From contig DEMH01000004.1 in NCBI GenBank assembly GCA_002354805.1, forward strand, positions 71,150 through 135,149: a stretch of 64,000 bases of DNA, in the 5' to 3' direction. Of the stretch, positions 34,613 to 43,811 are shown in pieces. The translations under genes were made by a program, and so were the position numbers. Position 1 is the first letter of the stretch. Every line of letters begins with the position of its first letter. This DNA is from Gammaproteobacteria bacterium UBA2675. Lineage in GTDB: Bacteria; Pseudomonadota; Gammaproteobacteria; Pseudomonadales; Pseudohongiellaceae. Below the pieces are notes generated by a model. That model had not been told where the DNA came from. It made no database searches and worked only from the letters and a program-made list of their open reading frames with translations.

Positions 34613-35448
34613 GCCAGAACAGTACTTCAGCTGCGGATGTGCAGCGGCTACAACTGTTGCAGCAGGGAGTCTGGTCACCGCTGCCACTGATAAGACGCCG
34701 CTGGCTGCGTGTGTCACTCAATCTGGGTGTCCTGGCGTACGTCATAGCGGCCTGGTTAAGTGTTGATGTCAACTGGGATCGGGTTGCGCAGGGCATGGAT
34801 CGCGGCGTCGAGTTTATAGCCTCGTTCATGAGTCCGGACTTTGTCAGCCGCAGCGGCGAGATATTTGTTGGCCTGCAGGAAAGTCTGACGATGACTTTTA
34901 CGGCGACCATCATCGGAGTCCTGCTTGCTGTACCGGTGGGGCTAGGCGCAGCGCGCAACATTGCACCAGCACCCGTTTACTACATCTGTCGCACCATCAT
35001 TGCCCTGTCGCGTACGTTTCAGGAAATCATCATCGCCATTCTGTTTGTTGCCATGTTTGGTTTCGGTCCCTTAGCCGGTGTCATAACGTTGGCATTTGCG
35101 ACAATAGGTTTTATGGCCAAGTTGCTCGCGGAGGATATAGAAGACGCTCAGCGAGAGCCGTTGGAGGCGATCCGGGCGACGGGTGGCACCTGGCTGCAAT
35201 GGGTCAACTATGCGGTGCAGCCCCAGGTCATGCCCAGACTGATAGGTTTATCGCTGTATCGTCTGGATATCAACTTCAGGGAGTCGGCCGTTATCGGCAT
35301 CGTTGGTGCCGGTGGTATCGGCGCGACGCTCAACACCTCGATCAATCGCTATGACTATGACACCTCGGCGGCCATACTGTTGCTGATCATTGCCATCGTC
35401 CTGCTGAGTGAGTATTTCTCTGGTTATGTGCGAAGGTGGACTCAATAA
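34609..35448 (+). CDS. phnE: Phosphonate-type ABC transporter permease 1
   Basis: Inner-membrane permease of the PhnE family, with five or six membrane segments. The coupling helix EAA-like loop is EPLEAIRATGGTWLQWV, and the final VGAGGIGATLNTSI segment is typical. 279 residues. Its stop overlaps the second permease's start (TAATG). Confidence 0.92.
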   Translation: MSQNSTSAADVQRLQLLQQGVWSPLPLIRRRWLRVSLNLGVLAYVIAAWLSVDVNWDRVAQGMDRGVEFIASFMSPDFVSRSGEIFVGLQESLTMTFTATIIGVLLAVPVGLGAARNIAPAPVYYICRTIIALSRTFQEIIIAILFVAMFGFGPLAGVITLAFATIGFMAKLLAEDIEDAQREPLEAIRATGGTWLQWVNYAVQPQVMPRLIGLSLYRLDINFRESAVIGIVGAGGIGATLNTSINRYDYDTSAAILLLIIAIVLLSEYFSGYVRRWTQ

Positions 35449-36260
35449 TGCCTATCCGCGAAAAAGATGGACAGAAGGAATGGTTGCGGCGCGAACCGGC
35501 AAAGCAATACGCCATCTGGGCGGGATGGATGCTCGGTGGCATGCTGTTTGTGTGGTGTTGGGCGCTGATCTCCGAAAATACCATCTGGGAGTTTCTGTAC
35601 GATGCCGATGAGCAGGCTGCCAGCCTGATTGGCCGCATGATCCCGCCCGACTGGAGTATCACCGGCTCACTGATGAAGCCCTTGTGGGATACGATCAATA
35701 TCGCAACGGTTGGTACCGCGCTGGGTATCCTGATTGCCTTCCCGCTGGCGTTTCTGGCCGCGCGCAACACGACACCTCACGCGTCTCTGCGCGCGGTCGC
35801 ACTGGCCATCATTGTCAGTTCGCGATCCATTAATGCTCTGATCTGGGCCATGCTGCTGGTTACAATTGTCGGGCCTGGCATCTTTGCGGGGATGCTGGCC
35901 ATCGCGTTGCGCTCGATCGGTTTCGTGGGCAAGCTGCTTTACGAGGCCATTGAAGAGATTCACCCGACCCCTGTTGAAGCCATCACGGCGACTGGAGCCA
36001 GTGGCCCGCAGGTGCTTGCCTACTCCGTCTGGCCTCAGATCCTGCCGGCCTTTGCCGGCATCAGCGTCTATCGCTGGGATATTAATATACGTGAAGCGAC
36101 AACGCTTGGGCTGGTCGGAGCTGGCGGCATAGGACTGCAAATGAACGCCGCTATCAACAACCTGGCCTGGGCGCAGGTCGCTACCGTATTTGTGCTGATA
36201 TTTGCGACTGTGGTGCTGTCTGAGTGGGTGTCTGCAAAAGTGCGTCACGCTGTAATCTGA
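35448..36260 (+). CDS. phnE: Phosphonate-type ABC transporter permease 2
   Basis: Second PhnE-like permease, so the channel is likely a heterodimer. The coupling loop TPVEAITATGASGPQVL and LVGAGGIGLQMNAAI are visible. The frame is open from GTG 35436, but ATG 35448 overlaps the previous stop and has AAGGTGG eight bases upstream. 270 residues. Last gene of the operon; the next gene runs the other way. Confidence 0.92.
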   Translation: MPIREKDGQKEWLRREPAKQYAIWAGWMLGGMLFVWCWALISENTIWEFLYDADEQAASLIGRMIPPDWSITGSLMKPLWDTINIATVGTALGILIAFPLAFLAARNTTPHASLRAVALAIIVSSRSINALIWAMLLVTIVGPGIFAGMLAIALRSIGFVGKLLYEAIEEIHPTPVEAITATGASGPQVLAYSVWPQILPAFAGISVYRWDINIREATTLGLVGAGGIGLQMNAAINNLAWAQVATVFVLIFATVVLSEWVSAKVRHAVI

Positions 36261-36268
36261 TGGCTGAA

Positions 36269-37414
36269 TCAACTGGCTTCGGCCAGTTCTGATTCCAGAG
36301 GCAGATATATATCGATAACAAAGCCGCTGTCTGCGTACCAGCGAACATTACCGCCGGCTTCCTCAACACGCTCTTTGATTCCCTTGAGCCCGTTGCCAGG
36401 TGTCACAGAATCGCGACAACGGCCGTCATCGCGGATCTGCAGATGATAATGGCTGTCTGTGCTGTTGAAACTGATGTCACATCTGCTGGCGCCGCTATGC
36501 CGGAGGATGTTGGTCAGCGCTTCCCGTGTGCACCGGAGCAGGGTCTCCGCCTGGTGCATCTCGCCAAGCGTTGAATTGAAGTTCAGGTGAATGTCGATAT
36601 TCGGAACACCAATGACGAGTTTTTTCACCGCATCACGGAAATTGATTGGTTCGTCCTCGCGCAGCTCGCTGACTGCTGTGCGCAGGTCGCTGAGCAGCAG
36701 TTTGCCAAGCGCCAGAGCCTGTTCGACTTTCTGTCGGCCAGTTCCATCAGTGACATGTGTTGCAACCTCCAGCTGCAGAATCTGTGCGGTGAGGTGGTGT
36801 CCCAGCAGGTCGTGAAGATCACGTGCTATGCGCAGGCGTTCGGTTTGTCGCGAATGCTCGGTCAACAATTCGCGGGTGGCCAGCAACTCGCGGTTCAGCG
36901 CGGCGGTTTCCTCGCGCAATTCCTGTTCGCGTTTGGCGCGATAAGTGGCGATGACGGCGAACAGGTGGAACAGGCTGAGCGTTATTGAGCCCGTCAGTGC
37001 CAGCATCAGGCTGTTGTCGTTGAAGTGAAATATCTGGGTAAACGTAAAGATGCTGACAGCGGCGAGTAGTAACCAGCTGGTGGTACGAATCGGGAACAGC
37101 TCGGTGATCTGGACTACCCAGATAATGCCCAGAATGGCTACAAAACTGATACTGACCAGAAAGTAGAGGCTGACTATGATCGCGGCTTCCAGCCAGATGA
37201 CCACCATCAGCCGGTGTCGTTGTTGCTGTGCCCAGGATGAGGTCGACAAAAAGAAACATACAATATTGACCAGGAATAAACTGGCGATCAGGCTCAGTTC
37301 GGCTGACCATGGCCGGCCCTGCGACAGCAGATAAACCGAAAGCATGGACACGATGACCAGCACCGCAGCGCCGATCAGGCTCTGCGTTCGATCACTGTTC
37401 CAGAAGTCTTCCAT
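36269..37414 (-). CDS. Sensor histidine kinase, NarX/HisKA_3 type, orphan
   Basis: Membrane sensor kinase: about five to six hydrophobic segments in residues 12-157, a coiled linker, then the HisKA_3 dimerisation box IARDLHDLLGHHLTAQ with phospho-acceptor His201, and a HATPase domain with N box REALTNILRH and a glycine-rich GNGLKGIKERVEEAGG. 381 residues. Partners of such kinases are LuxR-type response regulators, usually adjacent; none is in this window. It shares direction with the amidohydrolase upstream (27-base gap), so the two may be co-transcribed. Confidence 0.9.
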   Translation of the reverse strand: MEDFWNSDRTQSLIGAAVLVIVSMLSVYLLSQGRPWSAELSLIASLFLVNIVCFFLSTSSWAQQQRHRLMVVIWLEAAIIVSLYFLVSISFVAILGIIWVVQITELFPIRTTSWLLLAAVSIFTFTQIFHFNDNSLMLALTGSITLSLFHLFAVIATYRAKREQELREETAALNRELLATRELLTEHSRQTERLRIARDLHDLLGHHLTAQILQLEVATHVTDGTGRQKVEQALALGKLLLSDLRTAVSELREDEPINFRDAVKKLVIGVPNIDIHLNFNSTLGEMHQAETLLRCTREALTNILRHSGASRCDISFNSTDSHYHLQIRDDGRCRDSVTPGNGLKGIKERVEEAGGNVRWYADSGFVIDIYLPLESELAEAS

Positions 37415-37441
37415 CAGTAATGATCTCTACTATGATCCATT

Positions 37442-38758
37442 CTAAAAACCTGGCCGGGGCAGCGCTTTGCCGGCTATCCAGACCTGGTCGATGCTTCGGG
37501 TATTGCGAATATCCTCGAGCGGGTCGGCTGACAGAACCAACAGATCGGCCCACTTGCCTGCTTCGAGTGTGCCGAGTTCATCGCTGATACCCATGCAACG
37601 CGCGGCATCGCCGGTGGCCGAGGTGATGATCTGCATCGGCGTCAGACCCGCATCCTGCATCATCCACATTTCCAGGTGCTCAAAATATCCCTGAAAACGT
37701 GCGGCAGGACCACTATCGGTGCCCATCGCTATTGTCACGCCGGCGTCGGCAAGCATTTTGAGATTGCTCATTGCGATGGGCAGCGCTGCCTTGTATTGCT
37801 GGGCCATGGCGCTGTCACGAAGCCGCTGCTGGCGGCCCGGCTCACGCAGCGTGTCCAGAATTTCGCTATCAACACCAGCGAGGAAAAAGGGATCGCTAAA
37901 ATAATCGGGTTCCGACTCGTAGATATAGGTGGACACTTCTCGGGTCAACGTCGGGCTGTAGCAGACATCTGCCGCTATGAGTTGATCGGCAAATGCCTGA
38001 TCAACATGTCTGTCTCTCACACTGTGGGCGACAAAGTCGCCACCTGCCTCGACTACCTGCCGTGTGTCGTCCAGGTAATAAATGTGTACCGCCAGCGGGA
38101 TGCCGTGATGTTCGGCGCGATCGCTGAAAGCCTGGTAGACCTCCGGTGCCATCCTGGTGGTGCGACCCAGGTTGTCATCCACTCGAATTTTGATGAAATC
38201 GGGATTCGACCGGGCAACTTCGTCGACCAGAGCAGCCGCCTCGTCTGGCGAATCGGCTGACAGGACGGGGCCCGCAACGTATATCCGTGCCCGGTCCAGC
38301 GCAGGAGTATCCTGGGTGTCGCGCAGTTCAAAAGCCTCACGCTCATCGCCGCCCAGGCTGATGACTGTGGTCACCCCGTAGCTGGCGTACAGATTCAGCT
38401 GGCGCAACAGGTTTTCTGTGTTGTAGTGGCCGGACTCCAGGCCGAGCACGTCACTGACATGACCGTGTGAATTAATCAGACCGGGGATGATGGTTTTGCC
38501 GGCCATGGACATCACATTGGCCTGGTCAGGGATGTCGATATCGTTTGAGTTGCCAATAGCAGTAATCCGGCCTGCGTCGATAATTATCACGCCGTCGTCA
38601 ACCGGGGCTGCGCCGGTGCCATCGATGATACGGGCATTCACCAGAGCCACCGTGTCTGTCTGCGCGGTCGTCAAGGAAGAGACCATCAGCAGAAGCGCCG
38701 CCTGGCACATGGTGAGGCCTGTTCTTATTGTAGAGTGCAATCTGGCGTGCAACATCAT
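37442..38758 (-). CDS. Secreted amidohydrolase-family metal hydrolase
   Basis: Metal-dependent hydrolase with the imidazolonepropionase/prolidase-like fold. A signal peptide (~1-32) places it in the periplasm. SHGH (98-100, metal pair HxH), the FIKIRVDD lysine that could be carboxylated, VHIYYLD, and AMGTDSGP for the catalytic aspartate follow in family order. 438 residues. Dipeptidase or lactam/imide hydrolysis are the common activities; the substrate is unknown. GGAG is four to five bases before ATG 38758. Confidence 0.85.
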   Translation of the reverse strand: MMLHARLHSTIRTGLTMCQAALLLMVSSLTTAQTDTVALVNARIIDGTGAAPVDDGVIIIDAGRITAIGNSNDIDIPDQANVMSMAGKTIIPGLINSHGHVSDVLGLESGHYNTENLLRQLNLYASYGVTTVISLGGDEREAFELRDTQDTPALDRARIYVAGPVLSADSPDEAAALVDEVARSNPDFIKIRVDDNLGRTTRMAPEVYQAFSDRAEHHGIPLAVHIYYLDDTRQVVEAGGDFVAHSVRDRHVDQAFADQLIAADVCYSPTLTREVSTYIYESEPDYFSDPFFLAGVDSEILDTLREPGRQQRLRDSAMAQQYKAALPIAMSNLKMLADAGVTIAMGTDSGPAARFQGYFEHLEMWMMQDAGLTPMQIITSATGDAARCMGISDELGTLEAGKWADLLVLSADPLEDIRNTRSIDQVWIAGKALPRPGF

Positions 38759-38884
38759 ACTCTCCTGGCAATCTGTCTGAGTCCGACTGACGACACGGCT
38801 ATTTCAGTTAATTGACCTGGCTAAGCGTGCGAAAAGTCATTATGCGGTCAGACCGGCGGCGAGACAAGCATGGCAAAAAGTTGT

Positions 38885-38914
38885 TTGACAGCCGCAGTTG
38901 ATGTGTAGGTTAAT
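38885..38914 (+). promoter_or_regulatory. Possible promoter of the MscS gene
   Basis: Consensus TTGACA (38885-38890), 18 bp, GTTAAT (38909-38914), about 60 bp before the start codon. Confidence 0.45.
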
Positions 38915-38973
38915 GTTGCGAAACAGGCCATGCCGCCCGTGCGAATCAAGCCTTCTGGGAGTCAGTAACAACT

Positions 38974-39810
38974 ATGGAATCACTGGAAAACCTTAACTTT
39001 TCAACCGACGTATTCATGGGTTACGCCCTGACCTATGGTCCGCGCATTGTCGGCGCGCTGGCCACGCTGGTGCTGGGTCTGTGGGTCGTCAGTATCCTCG
39101 TGAGTCTGGTCAAACGCTTGTTGAAGCGCAGCAAGGTTGATCCGTCACTGGCGTCCTTCCTGTCCAGCCTGATGTCGATATTGTTGAAGGTGCTGGTGTA
39201 TATCACGGCACTGGGTGTGCTGGGTGTTCAGATGACATCCTTTATCGCCATCCTCGGTGCGGCCGGTCTGGCCATCGGCCTGGCCCTGTCAGGCACGCTG
39301 CAAAACTTTGCTGGCGGCGTCATGATCCTGTTCTTCAAGTACTTCAAGGTCGGCGACTTTATTGAAGCTCAGGGTCATATGGGAACCGTCAGGGAAATCC
39401 AGATCTTTGTCACCGAACTGACCACTCCAGACAACAAAACGATCTTTGTCCCCAATGGGCCTTTGTCCACGGGCTCACTGATCAATTATTCGGCACAGCC
39501 GACGCGACGGGTGGACTGGACATTTGGTATCGCCTACGGCGACGACGTCGACACGGCATACGGTGTTCTGGGGCGCTTGATTGAAGCCGATGATCGCATC
39601 CTCAAAGATCCGGCCCCCTTTATGGCTGTGTCGGCGCTTGCAGACAGCTCCGTCAATATTGTCGTCCGGGTGTGGGTGAACGCAGCCGATTTCTGGGGTG
39701 TGCATTTCCGTATGAACGAGCTGGTCTACAAAGAGTTCGATAAAGCAGGTTTGAGTATTCCGTTCCCGCAGCGGGATATCTATGTCCACCAGGTACCGCC
39801 CTCGGAATAA
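38974..39810 (+). CDS. Small-conductance mechanosensitive channel, MscS family
   Basis: Inner-membrane channel that opens under membrane tension to release solutes on osmotic downshock. Three membrane helices lie in residues ~15-125. The pore helix is AAGLAIGLALSGTLQNFAGGVMIL with the Gly/Ala pattern of TM3, followed by the beta domain (FKVGDFIEAQG, VPNG) and a C-terminal alpha/beta domain. 278 residues, close to E. coli MscS (286). Confidence 0.95.
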   Translation: MESLENLNFSTDVFMGYALTYGPRIVGALATLVLGLWVVSILVSLVKRLLKRSKVDPSLASFLSSLMSILLKVLVYITALGVLGVQMTSFIAILGAAGLAIGLALSGTLQNFAGGVMILFFKYFKVGDFIEAQGHMGTVREIQIFVTELTTPDNKTIFVPNGPLSTGSLINYSAQPTRRVDWTFGIAYGDDVDTAYGVLGRLIEADDRILKDPAPFMAVSALADSSVNIVVRVWVNAADFWGVHFRMNELVYKEFDKAGLSIPFPQRDIYVHQVPPSE

Positions 39811-39883
39811 TTCCGATGGCTTGCCCGTTAAACATAGATGTTCGATAGCAGTAAATTTTGTTTTCAATGAAAAGGAGTCAGTC

Positions 39884-40276
39884 ATGAAAATCAGAACACT
39901 TAAGTCCGTCACGACCTGGATGTTGGCTACAGTTTTTGCATTCGGTGCGATGTTCCAGCAGGCATATGCTGCGCCGCAAGGCATGGTAACCACCGAACAG
40001 CTGATGCAGGAGATGCAAGTCGCTGATCAGCGTGCTTCCGTCAATAACTTTTTGAGTCGTGCGGATGTGCAGGCGCAACTGGCCGCGCGTGGCGTGGATG
40101 CTGCCGATGCCCAGGCGCGTGTAAGCGCGATGAGCCAGGCCGAACTGGCAGCGCTGTCAGCACAGATTGATGAGTTGCCCGCCGGTGAAGGCCTGCTGGA
40201 AACCGTTCTGTTCCTGCTGGTGATCTTCATGCTGCTGGACATCGCTGGCGTTACCGATATTTTCCCGGGGCTCTGA
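39884..40276 (+). CDS. PA2779-family small exported protein
   Basis: 130-residue protein with a signal peptide (to ~AYA at 27), a helical middle rich in Ala, Gln and Asp (MVTTEQLMQ, SRADVQAQLAARGVD), then LPAG and a hydrophobic C-terminal segment ending LLDIAGVTDIFPGL. These are hallmarks of the PA2779 family. The hydrophobic tail suggests membrane anchoring. The start is ATG 39884 after AAGGAG. It is coupled to the PA2778-type gene by TGATG; the two occur together in other gammaproteobacteria. Molecular function is unknown. Confidence 0.82.
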   Translation: MKIRTLKSVTTWMLATVFAFGAMFQQAYAAPQGMVTTEQLMQEMQVADQRASVNNFLSRADVQAQLAARGVDAADAQARVSAMSQAELAALSAQIDELPAGEGLLETVLFLLVIFMLLDIAGVTDIFPGL

Positions 40277-41127
40277 TGTCAAAGCGATCAGGCACCCGCT
40301 TGCGGGTGCCTTTTCTCCTGCTTTTCGCCTCCCTGCTGGTAGCATGTGCGGCGACACCACAAAGTCAGCAGCTGCTGTCCAGCCCACCTGACCAGTTGCC
40401 TGAAGGTGTCGAACTGGTCGATGTGCCTTTTTTTCCGCAAGAGCTTTACCAGTGTGGTCCGGCCGCACTGGCGACAATCCTGCAATACAACGAGGTGGCA
40501 GTGCAGCCAGATGACCTCGTTTCCCACGTCTATATTCCATCACGGCAGGGTTCTCTGCAGGTGGAAATGCTGGCGGCGACGCGAACCTTTGAACGTGTTC
40601 CCTACGTGATACCAGGCACGCTGACTGCCATCATCAATGAACTGGAAGCCGGCAACCCGGTGCTGGTGTTTCAGAATCTTGGACTAAGCGTGTTGCCACA
40701 ATGGCACTATGCGGTGGTTGTGGGATTTGATCCTGAGCAACAGGAATTAATTCTTCGCTCAGGGACCATTCGTGAATATCGTGTGGCGCTGCCGGTGTTC
40801 GAGCGGACCTGGCAGCGTGCCGAGCATTGGGCTTTTGTGGCGCTGACACCAGGAGATCTCCCAGCTTCGGCGGAAGTGTCAGATTATTTTATGGCAGTGG
40901 CAGATTTTCAGCGACTGCATCCGGAACTGAGCGGGGCAGCCTGGCAGGCGGGCTACCAACAGTGGCCTGATCAGGCTGTCATCGCGATGGGCTATAGCAA
41001 CTGGCTCTATCAACAGGGTGATCTGGCCCGTGCTGCCAGTGTGCTGGAACAGTTACTGTCGATTCAGCCCGATTACCAGCCAGCCCAACAGAACCTGTCT
41101 GCCATCCGCAACGAGATGCAAAGCTGA
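40276..41127 (+). CDS. PA2778-family lipoprotein cysteine peptidase (C39-like) with TPR
   Basis: A lipoprotein signal with lipobox LVAC (Cys24) anchors it at the periplasmic face. The papain-like C39 domain has the nucleophile in YQCGPAALATIL (Cys60) and the histidine in QWHYAVVVGFD (His144). The C-terminal ~80 residues form one or two TPR-like helices (AMGYSNWLYQQGDLARAASVLEQLL, abridged). 283 residues. Homologues are called PA2778 family; cleavage of the partner protein just upstream would be one possible role, untested. Confidence 0.83.
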   Translation: MSKRSGTRLRVPFLLLFASLLVACAATPQSQQLLSSPPDQLPEGVELVDVPFFPQELYQCGPAALATILQYNEVAVQPDDLVSHVYIPSRQGSLQVEMLAATRTFERVPYVIPGTLTAIINELEAGNPVLVFQNLGLSVLPQWHYAVVVGFDPEQQELILRSGTIREYRVALPVFERTWQRAEHWAFVALTPGDLPASAEVSDYFMAVADFQRLHPELSGAAWQAGYQQWPDQAVIAMGYSNWLYQQGDLARAASVLEQLLSIQPDYQPAQQNLSAIRNEMQS

Positions 41128-41215
41128 GCATCGCCTGGCGGAATACTTGTTTTCCATGCCAAATTCCTGCATCGTCTGGTCTCCGTCAAAATCAGCAGAA
41201 TAACAGGAACTGGAC

Positions 41216-42805
41216 ATGAGAAAGACGTTGAAAACGCTCCTCGTTGCCGCCGTTGGCCTGTGGGCCGGCGCAATCGTAGCGCAACAACCCACTCAGACAG
41301 CATTGGTTCGTCTCGACACGCCTCAGGGTGCGCTGCTCGGAACCGCATCGGAGCGGCATCCTCAGGTATCCATCTTCAAGGGCATACCCTATGCAATGCC
41401 ACCCGTAGGTCAGGACCGCTGGCAGGCACCAAAACCTGCACCCTCCTGGCAGGGGGAGCGACTGGCTGATAGTTTTGGTCCGGACTGCCTTCAGCAGCCC
41501 TATCCGGAAGGTTCTTTCTTTTACCGACCCGCACGTGTCAGCAGCGAGGACTGTCTATACCTTAATGTGTGGAGTGCAGCAGAACCCGGCGCCGACCGAC
41601 CTGTCATGGTCTGGATTCACGGCGGCGCGCTGACGCGGGGCTCAGGCGCGATCGATACCTACGACGGCACCAGCCTGGCTGCCAAAGACGTGGTGGTCGT
41701 TACAATCAATTACCGCCTCGGTGTGTTCGGTTTTTTTGCTCACCCTGAATTGGTTTCCGAGTCACCGGAGTTTTCAGCAGGCAATTACGGCATCCTTGAC
41801 CAGATAGAGGCACTTCGCTGGGTACAGCAGAATATCTCTGCGTTTGGCGGCGATCCGGACAATGTCACAATCTTCGGCGAGTCAGCGGGTGCCTGGTCGG
41901 TGAACCTGTTAACAGCCAGTCCACTGACTGAAGGGCTGTTTCACAAAGTGATCGCCCAAAGTGGGGCCCGTCTTGATACCCGGGTTGCGCTGGATCGTCA
42001 GACCTCAGCGGGACCTTCAGCCATTAATTCAGGAGTTGAGCTGGCAACACAACTGGGCGCTAACAGCCTTGCGGACCTGCGCAACATGCCAGGCCGACAA
42101 TTGATGGACGCGGCGATGGCAGCAGGATTCCGTACTGATGGTATTGTGGATGGCTGGGTCATTCCCGCCCAGCCATATGAGATATTTTCTGAAGGCAGAC
42201 AACGTGCAGTCCCCGTGATGGTGGGATTTAACAGTGACGAGGGCACTACGCTGGGGGCGGCGGCCAATCTGCCATCAACGGCTGAAGCCTACCGTGCAAG
42301 ACTGCAGGCTCAATATGGCGACTTCGCCGATCTGGTGCTGGATGTTTACCCGGAGGAAAACATCCGTGAATCAGTGCTCGCCAGTTTTCGTGACGCGACC
42401 TTTGGCTGGAATATGGTGACCTGGGCAAATCTGACTCGACATGTTGGGCAGTCCGCCTACCTTTATTACTTTACACATCAACCGCCCGGTGCTGCAGAGG
42501 CGAACCTGGGTGCCTACCATGCCTCTGAAATTGCCTACGCCTTTAACAATATTCAGACTTTGCGATCGCGTGGCACGGCGTTTGACTATCGACTGGCAGA
42601 CATCATGTCCGACTACTGGGTCAACTTTGCGCACCATGGTCAGCCCTCTGCGCCCGGTCAGGCTGAATGGCTGCCGTACAGCAATGCGGAGCGCAACTAC
42701 CTGTTGATAGGTACTGAGGTCAGTGCCGAAACAGACCTGATGCCTGATAACTGGGCTGTGTTTGACCGCGTGATGGACCGTCGGCGTCAGCCTGTCTCCG
42801 ACTGA
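41216..42805 (+). CDS. Secreted type-B carboxylesterase
   Basis: Alpha/beta hydrolase of the carboxylesterase/cholinesterase family. Signal peptide (~1-22); oxyanion motif WIHGGALTRGSG; nucleophile FGESAG (Ser223); glutamate in GFNSDEGTT; histidine in AYHASEIAYAF. An EDCLYLNVW motif is also present. 529 residues. Substrates in the family are short-chain or aromatic esters. It overlaps the opposing LysR gene by 19 bases at the 3' end. Confidence 0.93.
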   Translation: MRKTLKTLLVAAVGLWAGAIVAQQPTQTALVRLDTPQGALLGTASERHPQVSIFKGIPYAMPPVGQDRWQAPKPAPSWQGERLADSFGPDCLQQPYPEGSFFYRPARVSSEDCLYLNVWSAAEPGADRPVMVWIHGGALTRGSGAIDTYDGTSLAAKDVVVVTINYRLGVFGFFAHPELVSESPEFSAGNYGILDQIEALRWVQQNISAFGGDPDNVTIFGESAGAWSVNLLTASPLTEGLFHKVIAQSGARLDTRVALDRQTSAGPSAINSGVELATQLGANSLADLRNMPGRQLMDAAMAAGFRTDGIVDGWVIPAQPYEIFSEGRQRAVPVMVGFNSDEGTTLGAAANLPSTAEAYRARLQAQYGDFADLVLDVYPEENIRESVLASFRDATFGWNMVTWANLTRHVGQSAYLYYFTHQPPGAAEANLGAYHASEIAYAFNNIQTLRSRGTAFDYRLADIMSDYWVNFAHHGQPSAPGQAEWLPYSNAERNYLLIGTEVSAETDLMPDNWAVFDRVMDRRRQPVSD

Positions 42806-43695
42806 TTCCCCAACGACTCAATGAGCAGTCGGGCCAGCGCTTTGGTCGCTGGTCCGACGCTGTCAGCCGCCGCCATCACAAGATATAGAGGCAGACGCCG
42901 CTCGGCGCCCATACTGAGGCTCAACTGCTTCAGTTCACCACTTGCAAGCTCTCGCTTCACCCAGTCCGTGGGCAGAAAGGCGAATCCAAGTCCGGCACGA
43001 AGCGCTTTGATCGTGGTAGAGAAGTGGCTGACAGTCCAGCGCTGTTCTGAACCCAGCCAGCCGGCATCCTGTTCACGGCGCTGGCCACTGTCGCGCAGCA
43101 CGATCTGCCGCCAGCTGCGGAGCTCAAAATCATTAATTCCCGTGGCATCATGCTGCTGCGCCAAGGGGTGATCTGGGTGGGCGACCGGGATCATGCGCAC
43201 CACTTTGAGCGGTGTTCCCATGTAGCCCACGGGCACCTGGTGACTGATAACCACATCAGCCTTGCGCTCCAGGATGGCTTCTTCCGTGCCAGACAGTTGT
43301 GTTTCCAGGATTCGCAATCGGGTCATCGGGAATGCCGCTGAAAACCTCTCCAGGGTTGGCAGTAACTGCCCCGGTTCCAGCAGGCCATCGACGGCCAGCA
43401 CAACCTCGGGTTCTGTGCCTCGTGCCAGCGTTGCTGCCACTTGCTCTGCAGTCTGTGCCTGCTGTAACAACTGCTTGGCGCGTCGATACATGACCTTGCC
43501 TTCACGCGTCAATGTGGCTTTGCGGCCGGACAGCGTAAGGACGGCAGTGGGTAGCAGCTCATTGATACGCGAGATGGCATAGCTGATACTTGACTGACTT
43601 TTGTTGAGTTGCTCAGCCGCGCGGGCAAAGCTGCCTTCATCGACCACGGCAACAAATGCTGCCCATTGCTCCAGAGATATACGTGGCTGCTTCAT
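42787..43695 (-). CDS. LysR-family regulator divergent from pirin
   Basis: 302-residue LTTR with an N-terminal winged helix (FVAVVDEGSFARAAEQLNKSQSSISYAI, abridged) and a periplasmic-binding-like effector domain. It is transcribed away from the pirin-family gene across a 116-bp AT-rich gap, which is the usual arrangement for control of a neighbour. The effector is not predictable from sequence. Confidence 0.93.
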   Translation of the reverse strand: MKQPRISLEQWAAFVAVVDEGSFARAAEQLNKSQSSISYAISRINELLPTAVLTLSGRKATLTREGKVMYRRAKQLLQQAQTAEQVAATLARGTEPEVVLAVDGLLEPGQLLPTLERFSAAFPMTRLRILETQLSGTEEAILERKADVVISHQVPVGYMGTPLKVVRMIPVAHPDHPLAQQHDATGINDFELRSWRQIVLRDSGQRREQDAGWLGSEQRWTVSHFSTTIKALRAGLGFAFLPTDWVKRELASGELKQLSLSMGAERRLPLYLVMAAADSVGPATKALARLLIESLGNQSETG

Positions 43696-43763
43696 GGTTA
43701 TATCTAAAAATTTAATATAAAGGTCGGTTTTTTTGCATCATAACATCAAATTGTTGCGGCTAT

Positions 43764-43769
43764 TATAAT
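43764..43769 (+). promoter_or_regulatory. -10 element of the pirin-gene promoter
   Basis: Consensus TATAAT, with a poor -35 (TAACAT, 17 bp upstream), as is common where a LysR activator is needed. Confidence 0.45.
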
Positions 43770-43811
43770 GGTATCCAAAATGTTGATTGATGCGTTCACA
43801 GGAGATTGATC

